Counted from the first letter of the stretch, positions 36,072 through 44,419 are shown. The stretch: DNA of 64,000 nt from Runella limosa DSM 17973 (GCF_000482465.1 NZ_KI519425.1:94399-158398); one strand, 5' to 3'. The notes: generated by a model not told the origin, from the letters alone. Translations and numbers: made by a program.

Positions 36072-36102
36072 GCGACGGCATCGCTTAGAGCGATGCCGTC
36101 GC
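36072..36102 (+). terminator. Terminator after uxaB
   Basis: Perfect arms GCGACGGCATCGCT (36072-36085) and AGCGATGCCGTCGC (36089-36102) with a 3-base loop, followed by TTTAT, 24 bases after the stop. Confidence 0.85.
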
Positions 36103-36127
36103 TTTATCTCATTAATTTTAAGCCAGT

Positions 36128-36766
36128 ATGTTTAAAAACAAATTTGTCATCGGATTGATTGTAGCGGTTCTTGTGGGGGTCATTGGCTACACATTTTTGG
36201 GCGAAGAAACAACCGTGTCGGAAGCGGATTATGCGGCAGAAATGGCGCAAGAGCGCAAAGACAAAGACAAGTTTTTTCGCGATTCGGAGGAGTCTCCTTT
36301 TCGTAAAACGGGCGATTTTAAAGGTATTAATTATTTCTCTCCGAGCTCTATTTATAAAGTAGTCGCAACGGTGGTGCCTTACCACGCTACTGATAAAAAA
36401 GTCAATGTGCCAATGACCGACGGGACAACGGTAGCATACGAAAAATACGGTTTTGCGGAATTTACGTTGCCAGGAGAGAGCGCCGCTGCTGACCTTAACG
36501 TGTATCGTTTGCTGATTTACAAACATGAATCAGGGCTGTCGATTTTGTTTCGTGATGCCACTGCGCCCAAAGAAACCTACGGCGGTGGACGTTACTTAGA
36601 TTTTAAAATTGACGATGTAAAAGATAGTAAGTTGACGATTGATTTTAACAAAGCTTATAATCCTTACTGCGCGTATAATCACGAATATTCGTGCCCCATT
36701 CCTCCCAAAGAAAACACCCTACCTGTGCGGGTAGAAGCAGGCGAAAAAATCTACCACCAAGAATAA
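36128..36766 (+). CDS. DUF1684 family protein
   Basis: A 212-residue protein with one N-terminal hydrophobic segment (FVIGLIVAVLVGVIGYTFLG, about 6-25), so it is probably anchored in or exported through the inner membrane. The C-terminal half carries the DUF1684 signature: GGGRYLDFKIDD, then IDFNKAYNPYCAYNHEYSCPIPPKENTLPVRVEAGEK. The Cys and the NPYCAY segment are the most conserved points of the family, whose function is unknown. It stands between terminators of uxaB and the next gene. Confidence 0.88.
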   Translation: MFKNKFVIGLIVAVLVGVIGYTFLGEETTVSEADYAAEMAQERKDKDKFFRDSEESPFRKTGDFKGINYFSPSSIYKVVATVVPYHATDKKVNVPMTDGTTVAYEKYGFAEFTLPGESAAADLNVYRLLIYKHESGLSILFRDATAPKETYGGGRYLDFKIDDVKDSKLTIDFNKAYNPYCAYNHEYSCPIPPKENTLPVRVEAGEKIYHQE

Positions 36767-36824
36767 GGGAAAGAGACAGTTTTTTTTCCTATATTCGTTG
36801 GTAAACTAATCTACGCGACACCTC

Positions 36825-37508
36825 ATGAAATGGTCATTTGTTATTCAGCAAAAAGTAAAAGCATCGTTGCTTCTAGGCGGAATTATGGTTGTAATTTTGC
36901 TGAGTGCCTTTGTGTCGCGCATGAGTTTGGATAACATCGATCACTCGCTGTCGTCTATCTACCAAGATCGATTGGTGCCCACCGTCGATATTGTGTATTT
37001 GAGCGAGCATTTATACTCAAAGCGCTTGTTGTTGGAACAAGGGCTAGAAAAAAATGCGGCTACTTCGTGGCAAGAACTAGGCAAACAACTCTCGGTTCAT
37101 ACCCAAAAGATTGATTCCTTATTGGTAGAATTTCAGAAAACAAAGTTGGTGGAGGAGGAAGTGAAAGCGCTAAATGCGTTGAAGACTCACGCCCAAGCTT
37201 ATGCGACGTTAGAACAAAAAATTGTACGATTAGCCGCTCAAGCAGCGCAAGAAGAAGGCAAGCAGCTTTTTCAGTCGGAAGGGAGCCAATTGTTTCAGCA
37301 GTCGATTCATCGGTTGAGTGAACTGACCAAAATTCAGTCGGTAGTCGGGCAAAAACTTATCAAAGATTCGCACACAGAAACGTATTACTGCAATCTGCTT
37401 TCAAATCTTCAAATCATCATTACCATCATTATCGGTACGATCGTGGTGTCGTTAGTAGTAAATTCCAAAATCATTCGTCAAGATTCCCAGCCTTTCCATT
37501 TGAATTAG
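36825..37508 (+). CDS. Four-helix-bundle sensor-like membrane protein
   Basis: A 227-residue protein with two transmembrane helices (about 14-32 and 196-214) flanking a helical, heptad-rich periplasmic region of about 160 residues. The N-terminus, KVKASLLLGGIMVVILLSAFVSRMSLDNI, and the layout are those of the four-helix-bundle ligand-binding domain of methyl-accepting chemoreceptors (4HB_MCP). No HAMP or signalling domain follows; only about 12 residues remain after the second helix. It may sense a signal and pass it to another membrane protein, but this is inference. Confidence 0.75.
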   Translation: MKWSFVIQQKVKASLLLGGIMVVILLSAFVSRMSLDNIDHSLSSIYQDRLVPTVDIVYLSEHLYSKRLLLEQGLEKNAATSWQELGKQLSVHTQKIDSLLVEFQKTKLVEEEVKALNALKTHAQAYATLEQKIVRLAAQAAQEEGKQLFQSEGSQLFQQSIHRLSELTKIQSVVGQKLIKDSHTETYYCNLLSNLQIIITIIIGTIVVSLVVNSKIIRQDSQPFHLN

Positions 37509-37596
37509 GGAAAAACTTTTTGAAAAAACAGCGCTTCGTGTGCAACTTGAGCTTGAGATTTTGCATCTATTTAACAAAACACAAACTCATACAACC

Positions 37597-38637
37597 ATGA
37601 AAGCCATCGTATTTACATTATCGTTCGTTTTAGTCGCTTTTGCCGCATTCTCTCAAAAGGACAACGAAACCCCTTATTTTACCAAAACATTTAGCGCTTC
37701 GGCTATCAAAGCCCTGCAAGTACGTACTTCGGGTGGAAGCATTCGCGTAGCGGGAAGCACCAACGAACCCAAAGTTGAAATGTACGTACGTTCTAACAAT
37801 TGGAACGGAAGTTCAGAATTGAGCAAAGAAGAAATTGACGAACGCCTCAAAGAATACGAAGTGCGCGTAGCAATGGAAGGCGAAACGCTCGTTTGCCGCG
37901 TGAAACGCAAAAATGAAGACGAAAAATGGGACTGGAAGCGCTCATTGAGTATTTCATTTAAAATTATTGTTCCCGAAAAAACAGCTACCGATTTGGTTAC
38001 TAGCGGAGGAAGTATCCGTTTGGCGAATTTGTCGGGAACGCAAAGCTTTTCTACCAGTGGAGGTAGCCTGCATTTGGACGATTTGGCGGGTAATGTCAAA
38101 GGCCGTACGTCGGGTGGCAGCATTCATTTGGCAAAATGCCGTGAGCAAATCGACCTTAGCACCAGTGGTGGTAGCATCCATGCTGACGAATGCAAAGGTG
38201 ACATCAAACTCGTAACTTCAGGCGGAAGCATTGAACTTAATCAAGTTGATGGTGTTTTGAAGGCCAGTACGAGTGGTGGAAGCATCAGAGGAGGCGGTAT
38301 CAGAGGTGAACTAACGGCGTCAACTTCGGGTGGTTCGATTCGTTTGAACGATGTAGCGGCGTCGTTGCGGGCATCAACAAGCGCAGGAAGTATCCACGCG
38401 GACATCGTATCGGTAGGCCAATTTTTAGATTTATCAACGTCAGCAGGTGGTATTCACGTTCAAATGCCACTCAACAAAGGCATGGAGCTTGATTTGCGCG
38501 CCAATCGTGTTAACGTAGGTACGCTTAAAAACTTCAACGGTATTGTAGAAAAAGACCGTGTTAAAGGCTCACTTAACGGCGGCGGTGCGTTGGTTTCGAT
38601 GCGTGCAAGTGCAGGTTCTATTTCAGTAAATGACTAA
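37597..38637 (+). CDS. DUF4097-like exported beta-repeat protein with TSGGSI repeats
   Basis: A 346-residue exported protein. The ATG at 37597 gives the signal peptide MKAIVFTLSFVLVAFAAFSQ; the frame opens earlier but without such a signal. The body is made of about eleven repeats of 15-25 residues, each containing T-S-G/A-G-S-I or a close variant, such as TSGGSIRLANLSG, TSGGSLHLDDLAGN and TSGGSIHADECKGD. This pattern is that of the DUF4097 adhesin-like beta-solenoid families. The last two or three repeats are degenerate (TSAGGI, ASAGSI). It may line the cell surface or shield it; no function is known. Confidence 0.87.
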   Translation: MKAIVFTLSFVLVAFAAFSQKDNETPYFTKTFSASAIKALQVRTSGGSIRVAGSTNEPKVEMYVRSNNWNGSSELSKEEIDERLKEYEVRVAMEGETLVCRVKRKNEDEKWDWKRSLSISFKIIVPEKTATDLVTSGGSIRLANLSGTQSFSTSGGSLHLDDLAGNVKGRTSGGSIHLAKCREQIDLSTSGGSIHADECKGDIKLVTSGGSIELNQVDGVLKASTSGGSIRGGGIRGELTASTSGGSIRLNDVAASLRASTSAGSIHADIVSVGQFLDLSTSAGGIHVQMPLNKGMELDLRANRVNVGTLKNFNGIVEKDRVKGSLNGGGALVSMRASAGSISVND

Positions 38638-38655
38638 CAGGTTAGACAATTTTTC

Positions 38656-38722
38656 GGTCAGACGACAGTCAGACCGTATCATAGGATTAAAGAGTTTTAC
38701 ACAGTCTGACTGCCGTCTGACC
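38656..38722. repeat. Long inverted repeat GTCAGAC-type
   Basis: Arms 38656-38674 (GGTCAGACGACAGTCAGAC) and 38704-38722 (GTCTGACTGCCGTCTGACC) match over 19 bases with one mismatch around a 29-base loop. Each arm has GTCAGAC twice. It lies between the DUF4097 stop and a normal terminator. Confidence 0.8.
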
Positions 38723-38727
38723 ATGGT

Positions 38728-38752
38728 AAGTCCGCCAAAACTGGCGGACTTT
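38728..38752 (+). terminator. Rho-independent terminator after the DUF4097 gene
   Basis: Arms AAGTCCGCC (38728-38736) and GGCGGACTT (38743-38751) with loop AAAACT, followed by TATTTTTTG. Confidence 0.85.
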
Positions 38753-38785
38753 ATTTTTTGGTGCTGAGTTTCACAATGAAATAGC

Positions 38786-38793
38786 TAATTTTG
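38786..38793 (+). promoter_or_regulatory. Possible -7 element of the rfbA operon
   Basis: TAATTTTG fits TAnnTTTG, 41 bases before the rfbA ATG. A TTTG at 38757-38760 lies 25 bases upstream, longer than the usual spacing, so the promoter is only tentative. Confidence 0.35.
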
Positions 38794-38833
38794 ACGCTAA
38801 ATCACCGAAACACAATTAGAACTTCCGCATTCT

Positions 38834-39694
38834 ATGAAAGGAATTATTTTGGCGGGTGGCTCAGGCACTCGCTTACACCCACTCACGTTGGCCGTTAGTA
38901 AGCAGTTGATGCCAGTTTACGATAAGCCAATGATATACTACCCGCTGTCGATTTTGATGTTGGCGGGCATTCGTGAAATCTTGATTATTTCGACTCCCCA
39001 CGACTTACCTCACTTCCAAAAATTGCTTGGCGATGGTAGCCGTATCGGTTGTGAGTTCAGCTATGCCGAGCAGCCTAACCCCGACGGACTAGCGCAAGCG
39101 TTTATCATTGGCGCCGATTTTATTGGAGACGATAAAGTGGCGTTGGTATTGGGAGATAATATTTTCTACGGAAGCGGTTTGAGCAAATTGTTACAAGCCA
39201 ACAACGACCCCGACGGAGGCGTGGTGTATGCTTACCAAGTGCACGACCCCGAGCGCTATGGTGTGGTAGAATTTGATAAAGACTTTAACGTGCTTTCGAT
39301 TGAAGAAAAACCCGAAGCACCTAAGTCAAACTACGCCGTTCCAGGACTTTACTTTTATGATAACGACGTGGTAGAGATTGCTAAAAATATCCAACCTAGT
39401 CCGCGCGGAGAACTGGAAATTACGGACATCAATCGCGTGTATTTAGAGCGTGGAAAACTTAAAGTAGGGGTGTTGAACCGTGGAACGGCTTGGCTGGATA
39501 CAGGGACGTTTGCGTCGTTGATGCAAGCAGGACAATTTGTTCAAGTAATTGAAGAACGCCAAGGGCTCAAAATCGGTTGTATTGAAGAAGTGGCTTACCG
39601 CATGGGCTTTATTACGGCCGAAGAGCTTCGCTCCATTGCGCAGCCATTGCTCAAAAGCGGTTATGGTCAGTATTTGTTAGGAATCTTAAAATAA
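38834..39694 (+). CDS. rfbA: Glucose-1-phosphate thymidylyltransferase
   Basis: A 286-residue nucleotidyltransferase with the standard RmlA/RfbA pattern: [18 protein letters not shown] at the N-terminus, [17 protein letters not shown], then [10 protein letters not shown] (about 106-115), and [21 protein letters not shown]. It makes dTDP-glucose from dTTP and glucose 1-phosphate, the first step toward dTDP-rhamnose and related sugars. The other rml genes are not in the window. It leads a tight run in which riboflavin synthase starts one base after its stop. Confidence 0.96.
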   Translation: MKGIILAGGSGTRLHPLTLAVSKQLMPVYDKPMIYYPLSILMLAGIREILIISTPHDLPHFQKLLGDGSRIGCEFSYAEQPNPDGLAQAFIIGADFIGDDKVALVLGDNIFYGSGLSKLLQANNDPDGGVVYAYQVHDPERYGVVEFDKDFNVLSIEEKPEAPKSNYAVPGLYFYDNDVVEIAKNIQPSPRGELEITDINRVYLERGKLKVGVLNRGTAWLDTGTFASLMQAGQFVQVIEERQGLKIGCIEEVAYRMGFITAEELRSIAQPLLKSGYGQYLLGILK

Positions 39695-39695
39695 T

Positions 39696-40283
39696 ATGTT
39701 CACAGGAATTGTAGAAACAACGGCCGAAATCGTCGAAATTGTCGCTGAAGGAACGAATCTTACGTTTCGACTTAGTGCAGACTTGGCGTCCGAACTCAAA
39801 GTAGACCAGAGTGTTAGTCACAACGGTGTTTGCCTTACGGTGACGAGCATCGACGGAAGTACCTACACGGTGACGGCCGTGGACGAAACGTTGAAAAAAA
39901 CGAACTTAGGGCAGTGGAAAGTAGGCAAGAAAGTCAACGTAGAACGTTGTATGCCCGCCAATGGCCGTTTTGATGGGCACATTGTCCAAGGGCACGTTGA
40001 CCAAACGGGCGTTTGTTCCCACATCGCTGAAGTGGGAGGAAGCTGGTTGTTTGATTTTACGTACGATGCCGCTGTGGGGAATATTACCGTGGAAAAAGGG
40101 TCAATTTGTGTCAATGGAGTGAGTTTGACGGTATTCAACTCACACGACGACGGTTTCCGCGTTACCATCATTCCTTACACTTACGAACATACCAACTTTC
40201 ATCAATTGAAGGTAGGCGACATCGTCAACCTAGAGTTTGATATTTTGGGGAAATACATGCAGAAGATTTTGGCTAGACGATAA
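39696..40283 (+). CDS. ribE: Riboflavin synthase, alpha subunit
   Basis: A 195-residue protein with the duplicated lumazine-binding domain of riboflavin synthase. It begins with the invariant MFTGIVE and has SVSHNGVCLTVT in the first half, GHIVQGHVD at the join and SICVNGVSLTVF in the second half. It converts two 6,7-dimethyl-8-ribityllumazine molecules to riboflavin. The start is one base after the rfbA stop, so it is translated from the same message. No other riboflavin gene is near. Confidence 0.96.
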   Translation: MFTGIVETTAEIVEIVAEGTNLTFRLSADLASELKVDQSVSHNGVCLTVTSIDGSTYTVTAVDETLKKTNLGQWKVGKKVNVERCMPANGRFDGHIVQGHVDQTGVCSHIAEVGGSWLFDFTYDAAVGNITVEKGSICVNGVSLTVFNSHDDGFRVTIIPYTYEHTNFHQLKVGDIVNLEFDILGKYMQKILARR

Positions 40284-40304
40284 ACTTTTAATATTGTACT
40301 GTGT

Positions 40305-40529
40305 ATGAACGCTATTAGCGAAATAATAGAGGTAAAGGCTCGTAAAATTACGTATGCTCTTCCTCCTGATTTTGATGCCAAAAAGGTACAAATTATCATT
40401 TTGCCTATTGAGCAAGACAATGATACAGTCAAGAAAAAGAATCGAATTCGAAGTCTTAAAAAAACGATTGCTGGGGAGCAGGCGAAACGGCTTGAAGCCC
40501 ACCTAAAAGAGATAAGAGAAGAATGGTAG
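40305..40529 (+). CDS. Putative antitoxin of a type II toxin-antitoxin pair
   Basis: A 74-residue protein I do not recognise by family. A strand-rich first half (IIEVKARKITYALPPDFDAKKVQIIILP) is followed by a charged helical tail rich in Lys and Glu (KKKNRIRSLKKTIAGEQAKRLEA). Its stop overlaps the start of the PIN-domain toxin by 7 bases, the usual layout with the antitoxin first. The role as antitoxin is inferred from this position and the size. Repression of its own promoter would be typical, but no operator is evident. Confidence 0.7.
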   Translation: MNAISEIIEVKARKITYALPPDFDAKKVQIIILPIEQDNDTVKKKNRIRSLKKTIAGEQAKRLEAHLKEIREEW

Positions 40530-40912
40530 TACATTATTTGATAGATAGCTCTATTGTAAGTAAGTACTTGGACGGCCTTTTATCAGACAAAGGGTTTGAG
40601 TTTATGGATTTTGTCTTTGAAGTAGAAAGCAATATTTCAATCATTACTAAAATTGAGCTGTTAAGTTGGGTGACTTCAGATAAAAGCTTATACCGTCAAG
40701 TCGAAATTTTTATAGAAGACTCTAAGGTTTATTCACTTACAGATGAAATTGTAATAAAAACGATTGACCTCAGACGTAAATATCGGCTTAAAACCCCTGA
40801 TGCAATCATTGGTGCTACTGCGTTGGTTCACAAACTGACTGTGTTGACTGACAATGAACGTGATTTTCAGGCGATTAAAAACTTAAAAGTTATCAACCCC
40901 AATCGATTGTAA
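40523..40912 (+). CDS. PIN-domain toxin, VapC-like
   Basis: A 129-residue PIN-domain ribonuclease. The acidic metal-binding residues are at the expected places: Asp8 (LIDSS), Glu in TKIELL (about 44), Asp in KTPDAIIGATAL (about 93) and Asp in LTDNERDF (about 112). VapC toxins cut tRNA or rRNA. It overlaps the small gene before it by 7 bases. The next gene (amylase) follows its stop at one base, so the pair is embedded within a sugar and flavin gene run. Confidence 0.87.
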   Translation: MVVHYLIDSSIVSKYLDGLLSDKGFEFMDFVFEVESNISIITKIELLSWVTSDKSLYRQVEIFIEDSKVYSLTDEIVIKTIDLRRKYRLKTPDAIIGATALVHKLTVLTDNERDFQAIKNLKVINPNRL

Positions 40913-40913
40913 G

Positions 40914-42389
40914 TTGTCTAGTTACCCACGAATTTGTTACGAAATATTTGTTCGCTCTTTTTGTGATTCCAACGGAGATGGTATTGGCGATTTGAACGGG
41001 ATTCGTTCCAAACTTCCTTACCTTCAAGAACTTGGAGTTGAAGCAATATGGCTTACTCCGATTCAGCCTTCACCGAGTTATCATAAGTACGATGTCGTTG
41101 ATTATTACGGCATTGAACCCGAATACGGAACGCTCGACGATTTTAAACAACTCCTCTCCGAAGCGCACGCTCGCGGTATTAAAATCATCCTGGATTTGGT
41201 GATTAATCATACGAGTGTGCGCCACCCTTGGTTTGTAGAGTCGGCCAAAGGTAAAGCTAGTCCTTACCGAAACTATTACAACTGGAAAAGCACCGACGAA
41301 ATCGAGGCGTTGGGTATTGCCACGCGCGAGGCTACCCCCGATACGTGGGAGCGAAAGCCTTGGCACAGTGCGGTGGGTAATACCGAAAAATACTACGGAC
41401 TGTTTTGGAAGGGGATGCCCGACCTCAACTGCGACCATCCACCCGTGCGACAAGCGATTTATGCCATTGGTAAATATTGGTTAGAAATGGGCGTGGATGG
41501 CTTTCGATTGGACGCCGCGCGTCATATTTACCCTGAATGGGAAGAGTATAAAAACTACGATTTTTGGGTTGAGTTTCGTACGGAAATGCAGAAAGTGAAT
41601 CCGCAGGTCTATTTAGTGGGTGAAGTGTGGAACGCTGCTGATAAAATTGCGCCTTATTTTCGTGGGCTTACCGCTAATTTTAACTTTGACTTGAGCCTTG
41701 CGCTTCAAAAAATCACGGCTGAAGAGCGTGATACTGTGCATTTGGTGGTAACATTGGCCAAAAATCGTCAAGTATTTGCCCAAACCAACCCCCGTTTTAT
41801 CGACGCAACAATGCTGACCAATCACGATCAAACGCGTATTGGAAGTGTGTTGCACGGTAAACGTACTCATTTGAAAGTGGCGGCTAACCTGCTGTTTACG
41901 CTGCCAGGTCAACCTTACGTGTATTATGGCGAAGAATTGGGAATGCTGGGACAGAAGCCCGATGAGTTTATTCGTGAACCATTTTTGTGGGGGTATCGTC
42001 AACACGACCGCGAGCGAGCACGTTGGATGAAGCCCAAGTACAGCAAAAGTGTGACAGTGGCGCCCTTGGCAGCGCAGTTGAACGAAGCCGATTCGTTGTA
42101 CAATCATTACAAACGCTTGATTCATTTTCGTAAATCTAATGCCGTCATCGGTAGTTTTTACGGCCAAATCGAACCCTTACCCAACCGAAATCCTCGTTTA
42201 GTGGTCTTTAAACGCCGCCTTGCCGAGCAAGAGGTGTGGGTACTTCATAACCTCTCTAATACAACGGTAACTTACTCTGCCTCCTTCATGCCTACCGAGT
42301 TGTTATTGATCACCGACGCCGCGTCGCGTTTTGAAAAGGTCGATACTATTTCGTTGGCACCGTTTAGTTGTGTGGTGTTGGGGGAATAA
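40914..42389 (+). CDS. Alpha-amylase family glycosyl hydrolase (GH13)
   Basis: A 491-residue GH13 enzyme without a signal peptide, so cytoplasmic. Conserved regions are clear: DLVINHTS (about 94-101), GFRLDAARH with the nucleophile Asp200, GEVWN with the acid/base Glu237, and LTNHDQ with Asp305. It acts on alpha-glucans or oligosaccharides such as trehalose-type or malto-sugars. The start is a TTG at 40914 directly after the toxin stop (one base between); no ATG before the first conserved strand fits better, and the family start SSYPRICYEIFVRSFCDSNGDG is complete. Translation is likely coupled to the toxin gene. Confidence 0.93.
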   Translation: MSSYPRICYEIFVRSFCDSNGDGIGDLNGIRSKLPYLQELGVEAIWLTPIQPSPSYHKYDVVDYYGIEPEYGTLDDFKQLLSEAHARGIKIILDLVINHTSVRHPWFVESAKGKASPYRNYYNWKSTDEIEALGIATREATPDTWERKPWHSAVGNTEKYYGLFWKGMPDLNCDHPPVRQAIYAIGKYWLEMGVDGFRLDAARHIYPEWEEYKNYDFWVEFRTEMQKVNPQVYLVGEVWNAADKIAPYFRGLTANFNFDLSLALQKITAEERDTVHLVVTLAKNRQVFAQTNPRFIDATMLTNHDQTRIGSVLHGKRTHLKVAANLLFTLPGQPYVYYGEELGMLGQKPDEFIREPFLWGYRQHDRERARWMKPKYSKSVTVAPLAAQLNEADSLYNHYKRLIHFRKSNAVIGSFYGQIEPLPNRNPRLVVFKRRLAEQEVWVLHNLSNTTVTYSASFMPTELLLITDAASRFEKVDTISLAPFSCVVLGE

Positions 42390-42395
42390 ATTTAA

Positions 42396-42413
42396 TTTCA
42401 ATAATTTTTGAAA
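42396..42413. promoter_or_regulatory. Operator-like palindrome before the GbsR-type regulator
   Basis: TTTCAATAATTTTTGAAA is symmetric at 14-16 of 18 positions, with perfect TTTCA/TGAAA ends. It lies 27 bases upstream of the regulator ATG (42441). The same sequence with one change stands before the gene at 43033. Confidence 0.7.
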
Positions 42414-42440
42414 GTACAATAATTTATTTTACTTTTGGCT

Positions 42441-42947
42441 ATGGAATTACAAGAGGCAAAAGACCGCTTTGTTCAGGCGTGGGGCACGCTGGCTACCCAA
42501 TGGGGAATAAATCGTACCATGGCGCAAATTCATGCGCTATTGATGATTTCTCCTAATCCGCTCACGACCGAAGATTTGATGGCACAGCTTCAGATTTCTC
42601 GTGGGAATGTGAGCATGAACTTGCGAGATTTAATGGACTGGGGGTTAGTCTTTAAAGAATTACGCCCTGGCGAGCGAAAAGAGTACTTTTTTGCCGAAAA
42701 AGATGCTTGGAAAGTAGCAAAACAAGTGGCTAAAGAGCGCAGAAGAAGGGAAATTGAGCCAGTTATTAAGTTGCTAGATGAGCTTCGGGGTGTACCAGTT
42801 CGGGCGGGTGATGCTGATTCAGAAACATTCCATGCGACCATCGAAAGCATCAGTAGAGTGGTAAACTTAGCCGATGGCGCGCTAGATGCCGCCATGAAAG
42901 CCGAAGAAAGTCTGATTTTAGGAACACTCATCAAATTGTTACGATAA
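42441..42947 (+). CDS. GbsR/MarR-family transcriptional regulator
   Basis: A 168-residue DNA-binding protein of the GbsR branch of MarR regulators. A winged helix-turn-helix is clear: HALLMISPNPLTTEDLMAQLQISRGNVSMNLRDLMDWGLVFKELRPGERKEYFFAEKD (about residues 30-90), with QISRGNVSMNLRDL as the recognition helix. The ATG at 42441 is preferred over the TTG at 42435. The tail is helical and may dimerise. An 18-base near-palindrome lies upstream of this gene and again upstream of the next gene, suggesting autoregulation and control of the neighbour. The inducer is unknown. Confidence 0.87.
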   Translation: MELQEAKDRFVQAWGTLATQWGINRTMAQIHALLMISPNPLTTEDLMAQLQISRGNVSMNLRDLMDWGLVFKELRPGERKEYFFAEKDAWKVAKQVAKERRRREIEPVIKLLDELRGVPVRAGDADSETFHATIESISRVVNLADGALDAAMKAEESLILGTLIKLLR

Positions 42948-42996
42948 CATTCAAAGCGTAAATGAGCACTCATGTGCTTATTTTTTGAATTTTAAA

Positions 42997-43014
42997 TTTC
43001 AATAATTTCTGAAA
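42997..43014. promoter_or_regulatory. Second copy of the GbsR-type operator
   Basis: TTTCAATAATTTCTGAAA differs from the first copy (42396-42413) at one base and keeps the TTTCA/TGAAA ends. It lies 19 bases upstream of the ATG at 43033, where it would block the promoter or start region. Confidence 0.7.
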
Positions 43015-43032
43015 ATTCTAAATTTATAGAAA

Positions 43033-43611
43033 ATGAATCGTGTCATGAATCTCCCGCCTCAGGCTCCCGACATTCGTTCGGCCTTTCGCAAAAAATGGTT
43101 TTGGTTGTGGGCGTTATTGCCCATCGGAGGCTATTATGCAAGTTGGTTGCTAATGATGATGCCTTTTCCGTTGTTTTTGGTCGTTGGACAATGGGTAGCA
43201 ATTGAGAGCTTTCAAAAAAAACAAAGACCAATGACTTTATGGCTGCTGAACTTGGTGACACTTTTGGTAACGGGACTGGTTATCACATTGATGGGGGATA
43301 AAATGTGGACAAACAATAGCGATGATTACCTCATTTTTTTCCTTTTCGGAACATACTATCTAGTCCAATGTTTCAATGAGTGGATTTTCTTTCAGTTGTT
43401 TCCTGCTTGGCGCTTTGGTTATTGGTCGGCTGCCAATCTCATCGCGGCGGTAGTATGGATAGTAGTTTTAATGGGAGGGAAATACGCTTTACCTTTCACT
43501 GTAAAGCAAGAATACGTGCTTTGGTTTATCATCCCCATGCTCGGTATCATCTCCAATGCCATCACGGGCTTAGGAATACACCTTGCCACTCAAACCCGTT
43601 ATGGCTTATGA
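43033..43611 (+). CDS. Membrane protein of unknown function, GbsR-linked
   Basis: A 192-residue integral membrane protein with about five to six hydrophobic helices (starting near residue 22) and short charged loops. I recognise no family. It follows the GbsR-type regulator in the same direction, 85 bases downstream, and has the matching operator 19 bases before its ATG. It is therefore the best candidate for the target of that regulator. GbsR proteins often control transport or stress membrane proteins, but nothing in this sequence shows a transporter motif. Confidence 0.7.
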   Translation: MNRVMNLPPQAPDIRSAFRKKWFWLWALLPIGGYYASWLLMMMPFPLFLVVGQWVAIESFQKKQRPMTLWLLNLVTLLVTGLVITLMGDKMWTNNSDDYLIFFLFGTYYLVQCFNEWIFFQLFPAWRFGYWSAANLIAAVVWIVVLMGGKYALPFTVKQEYVLWFIIPMLGIISNAITGLGIHLATQTRYGL

Positions 43612-43749
43612 AAAAGATAGTGATTTATCCCATCGCTTTGAGGCTGATTTTAATGACTTTGTCCTAATATGGTCTTATATTTCTTATATGGTTGACCACC
43701 TGTTAACAAACAAAAACTAAAAAAGAAATAAAACATAACAGCAGTCGTT

Positions 43750-43761
43750 TTATCATGATAA
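43750..43761. promoter_or_regulatory. 12-base palindrome TTATCATGATAA
   Basis: A perfect 12-base palindrome 10 bases upstream of the ATG at 43772. Its position would suit an operator, but it may be chance. The gap 43612-43771 holds no other feature I can support. Confidence 0.35.
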
Positions 43762-43771
43762 CGGCTATGAC

Positions 43772-44419
43772 ATGAAAACCCTTTATTTCTTTACGTTTGC
43801 GTATCTTTTGAGCAAGCTAACTTGGGCCCAATACCCAAACACCAGTTATTGGCAAGCCGAAATGAGCTATGCCGCCCCCATCTTTCAGAAAGCTCAGGCA
43901 ATTCGCCACGGTGCAACTCAAGTCGATGCGTGGACGCCACGTGGGCAAGCCAATGCCAACCTCGGGCTGCATTTTGAATCCATAGAAGGACATTTTGTAG
44001 AAGTTTTTCTTCATGCACGATGCCTCGAAAATAGCATTGAAGATTCTGCTATACTTGTGGGCACGCGCATAGGAACGGGCAAAAAAAGGTGGCGTTTCTA
44101 CCTTGAATTAGATCATGGTGGGCGAAATGGCAATTTTTCTGCTTTTGGAGTTCATGACGAATCCGCAGGCTTTATGTACGGCTTAGGAACTCGCTACCGA
44201 CTCTCGACGCGTGTGTCCCTGCAAGCTTCTTGTGTAAGAAATCGTTTTATGCAATTTGAAGAAGTAGCTGTTCCTTTCAAACGACCCGTTGGTTCTTTTG
44301 CCTCATTGGGCCTTTATTGGAACTTGAGCGTAAAACCCGATAAGCGGTCTAAATCCACCAAAGTCAAAAAGTTGACGCCCCGTCGGCAAAACCGCTGCTT
44401 GTACGCGCCAGCAGTTTAG
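43772..44419 (+). CDS. Exported protein of unknown function, barrel-like
   Basis: A 215-residue protein with a signal peptide (MKTLYFFTFAYLLSKLTWAQ). The mature part has alternating strands, such as NLGLHFESIEGHFVEVFLHA, KRWRFYLELDHGGRNG and RYRLSTRVSLQASCVRN, which suggest a small outer-membrane barrel. The last 35 residues are basic (KPDKRSKSTKVKKLTPRRQNR), which is unusual at the end of a barrel. No family is recognised. It is separated from the genes before it by a palindrome and stands alone. Confidence 0.7.
   Translation: MKTLYFFTFAYLLSKLTWAQYPNTSYWQAEMSYAAPIFQKAQAIRHGATQVDAWTPRGQANANLGLHFESIEGHFVEVFLHARCLENSIEDSAILVGTRIGTGKKRWRFYLELDHGGRNGNFSAFGVHDESAGFMYGLGTRYRLSTRVSLQASCVRNRFMQFEEVAVPFKRPVGSFASLGLYWNLSVKPDKRSKSTKVKKLTPRRQNRCLYAPAV

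Noticed and set aside
37700..38630. Repeats in the DUF4097 gene as a possible CRISPR or tandem DNA array
   Set aside because: The similarity is at protein level (TSGGSI) with variable codons and spacing, inside an open frame.
43608..43667. A 19-codon frame (MKKIVIYPIALRLILMTLS) overlapping the stop of the membrane gene at 43611
   Set aside because: Too short, no terminator or other support; likely chance.
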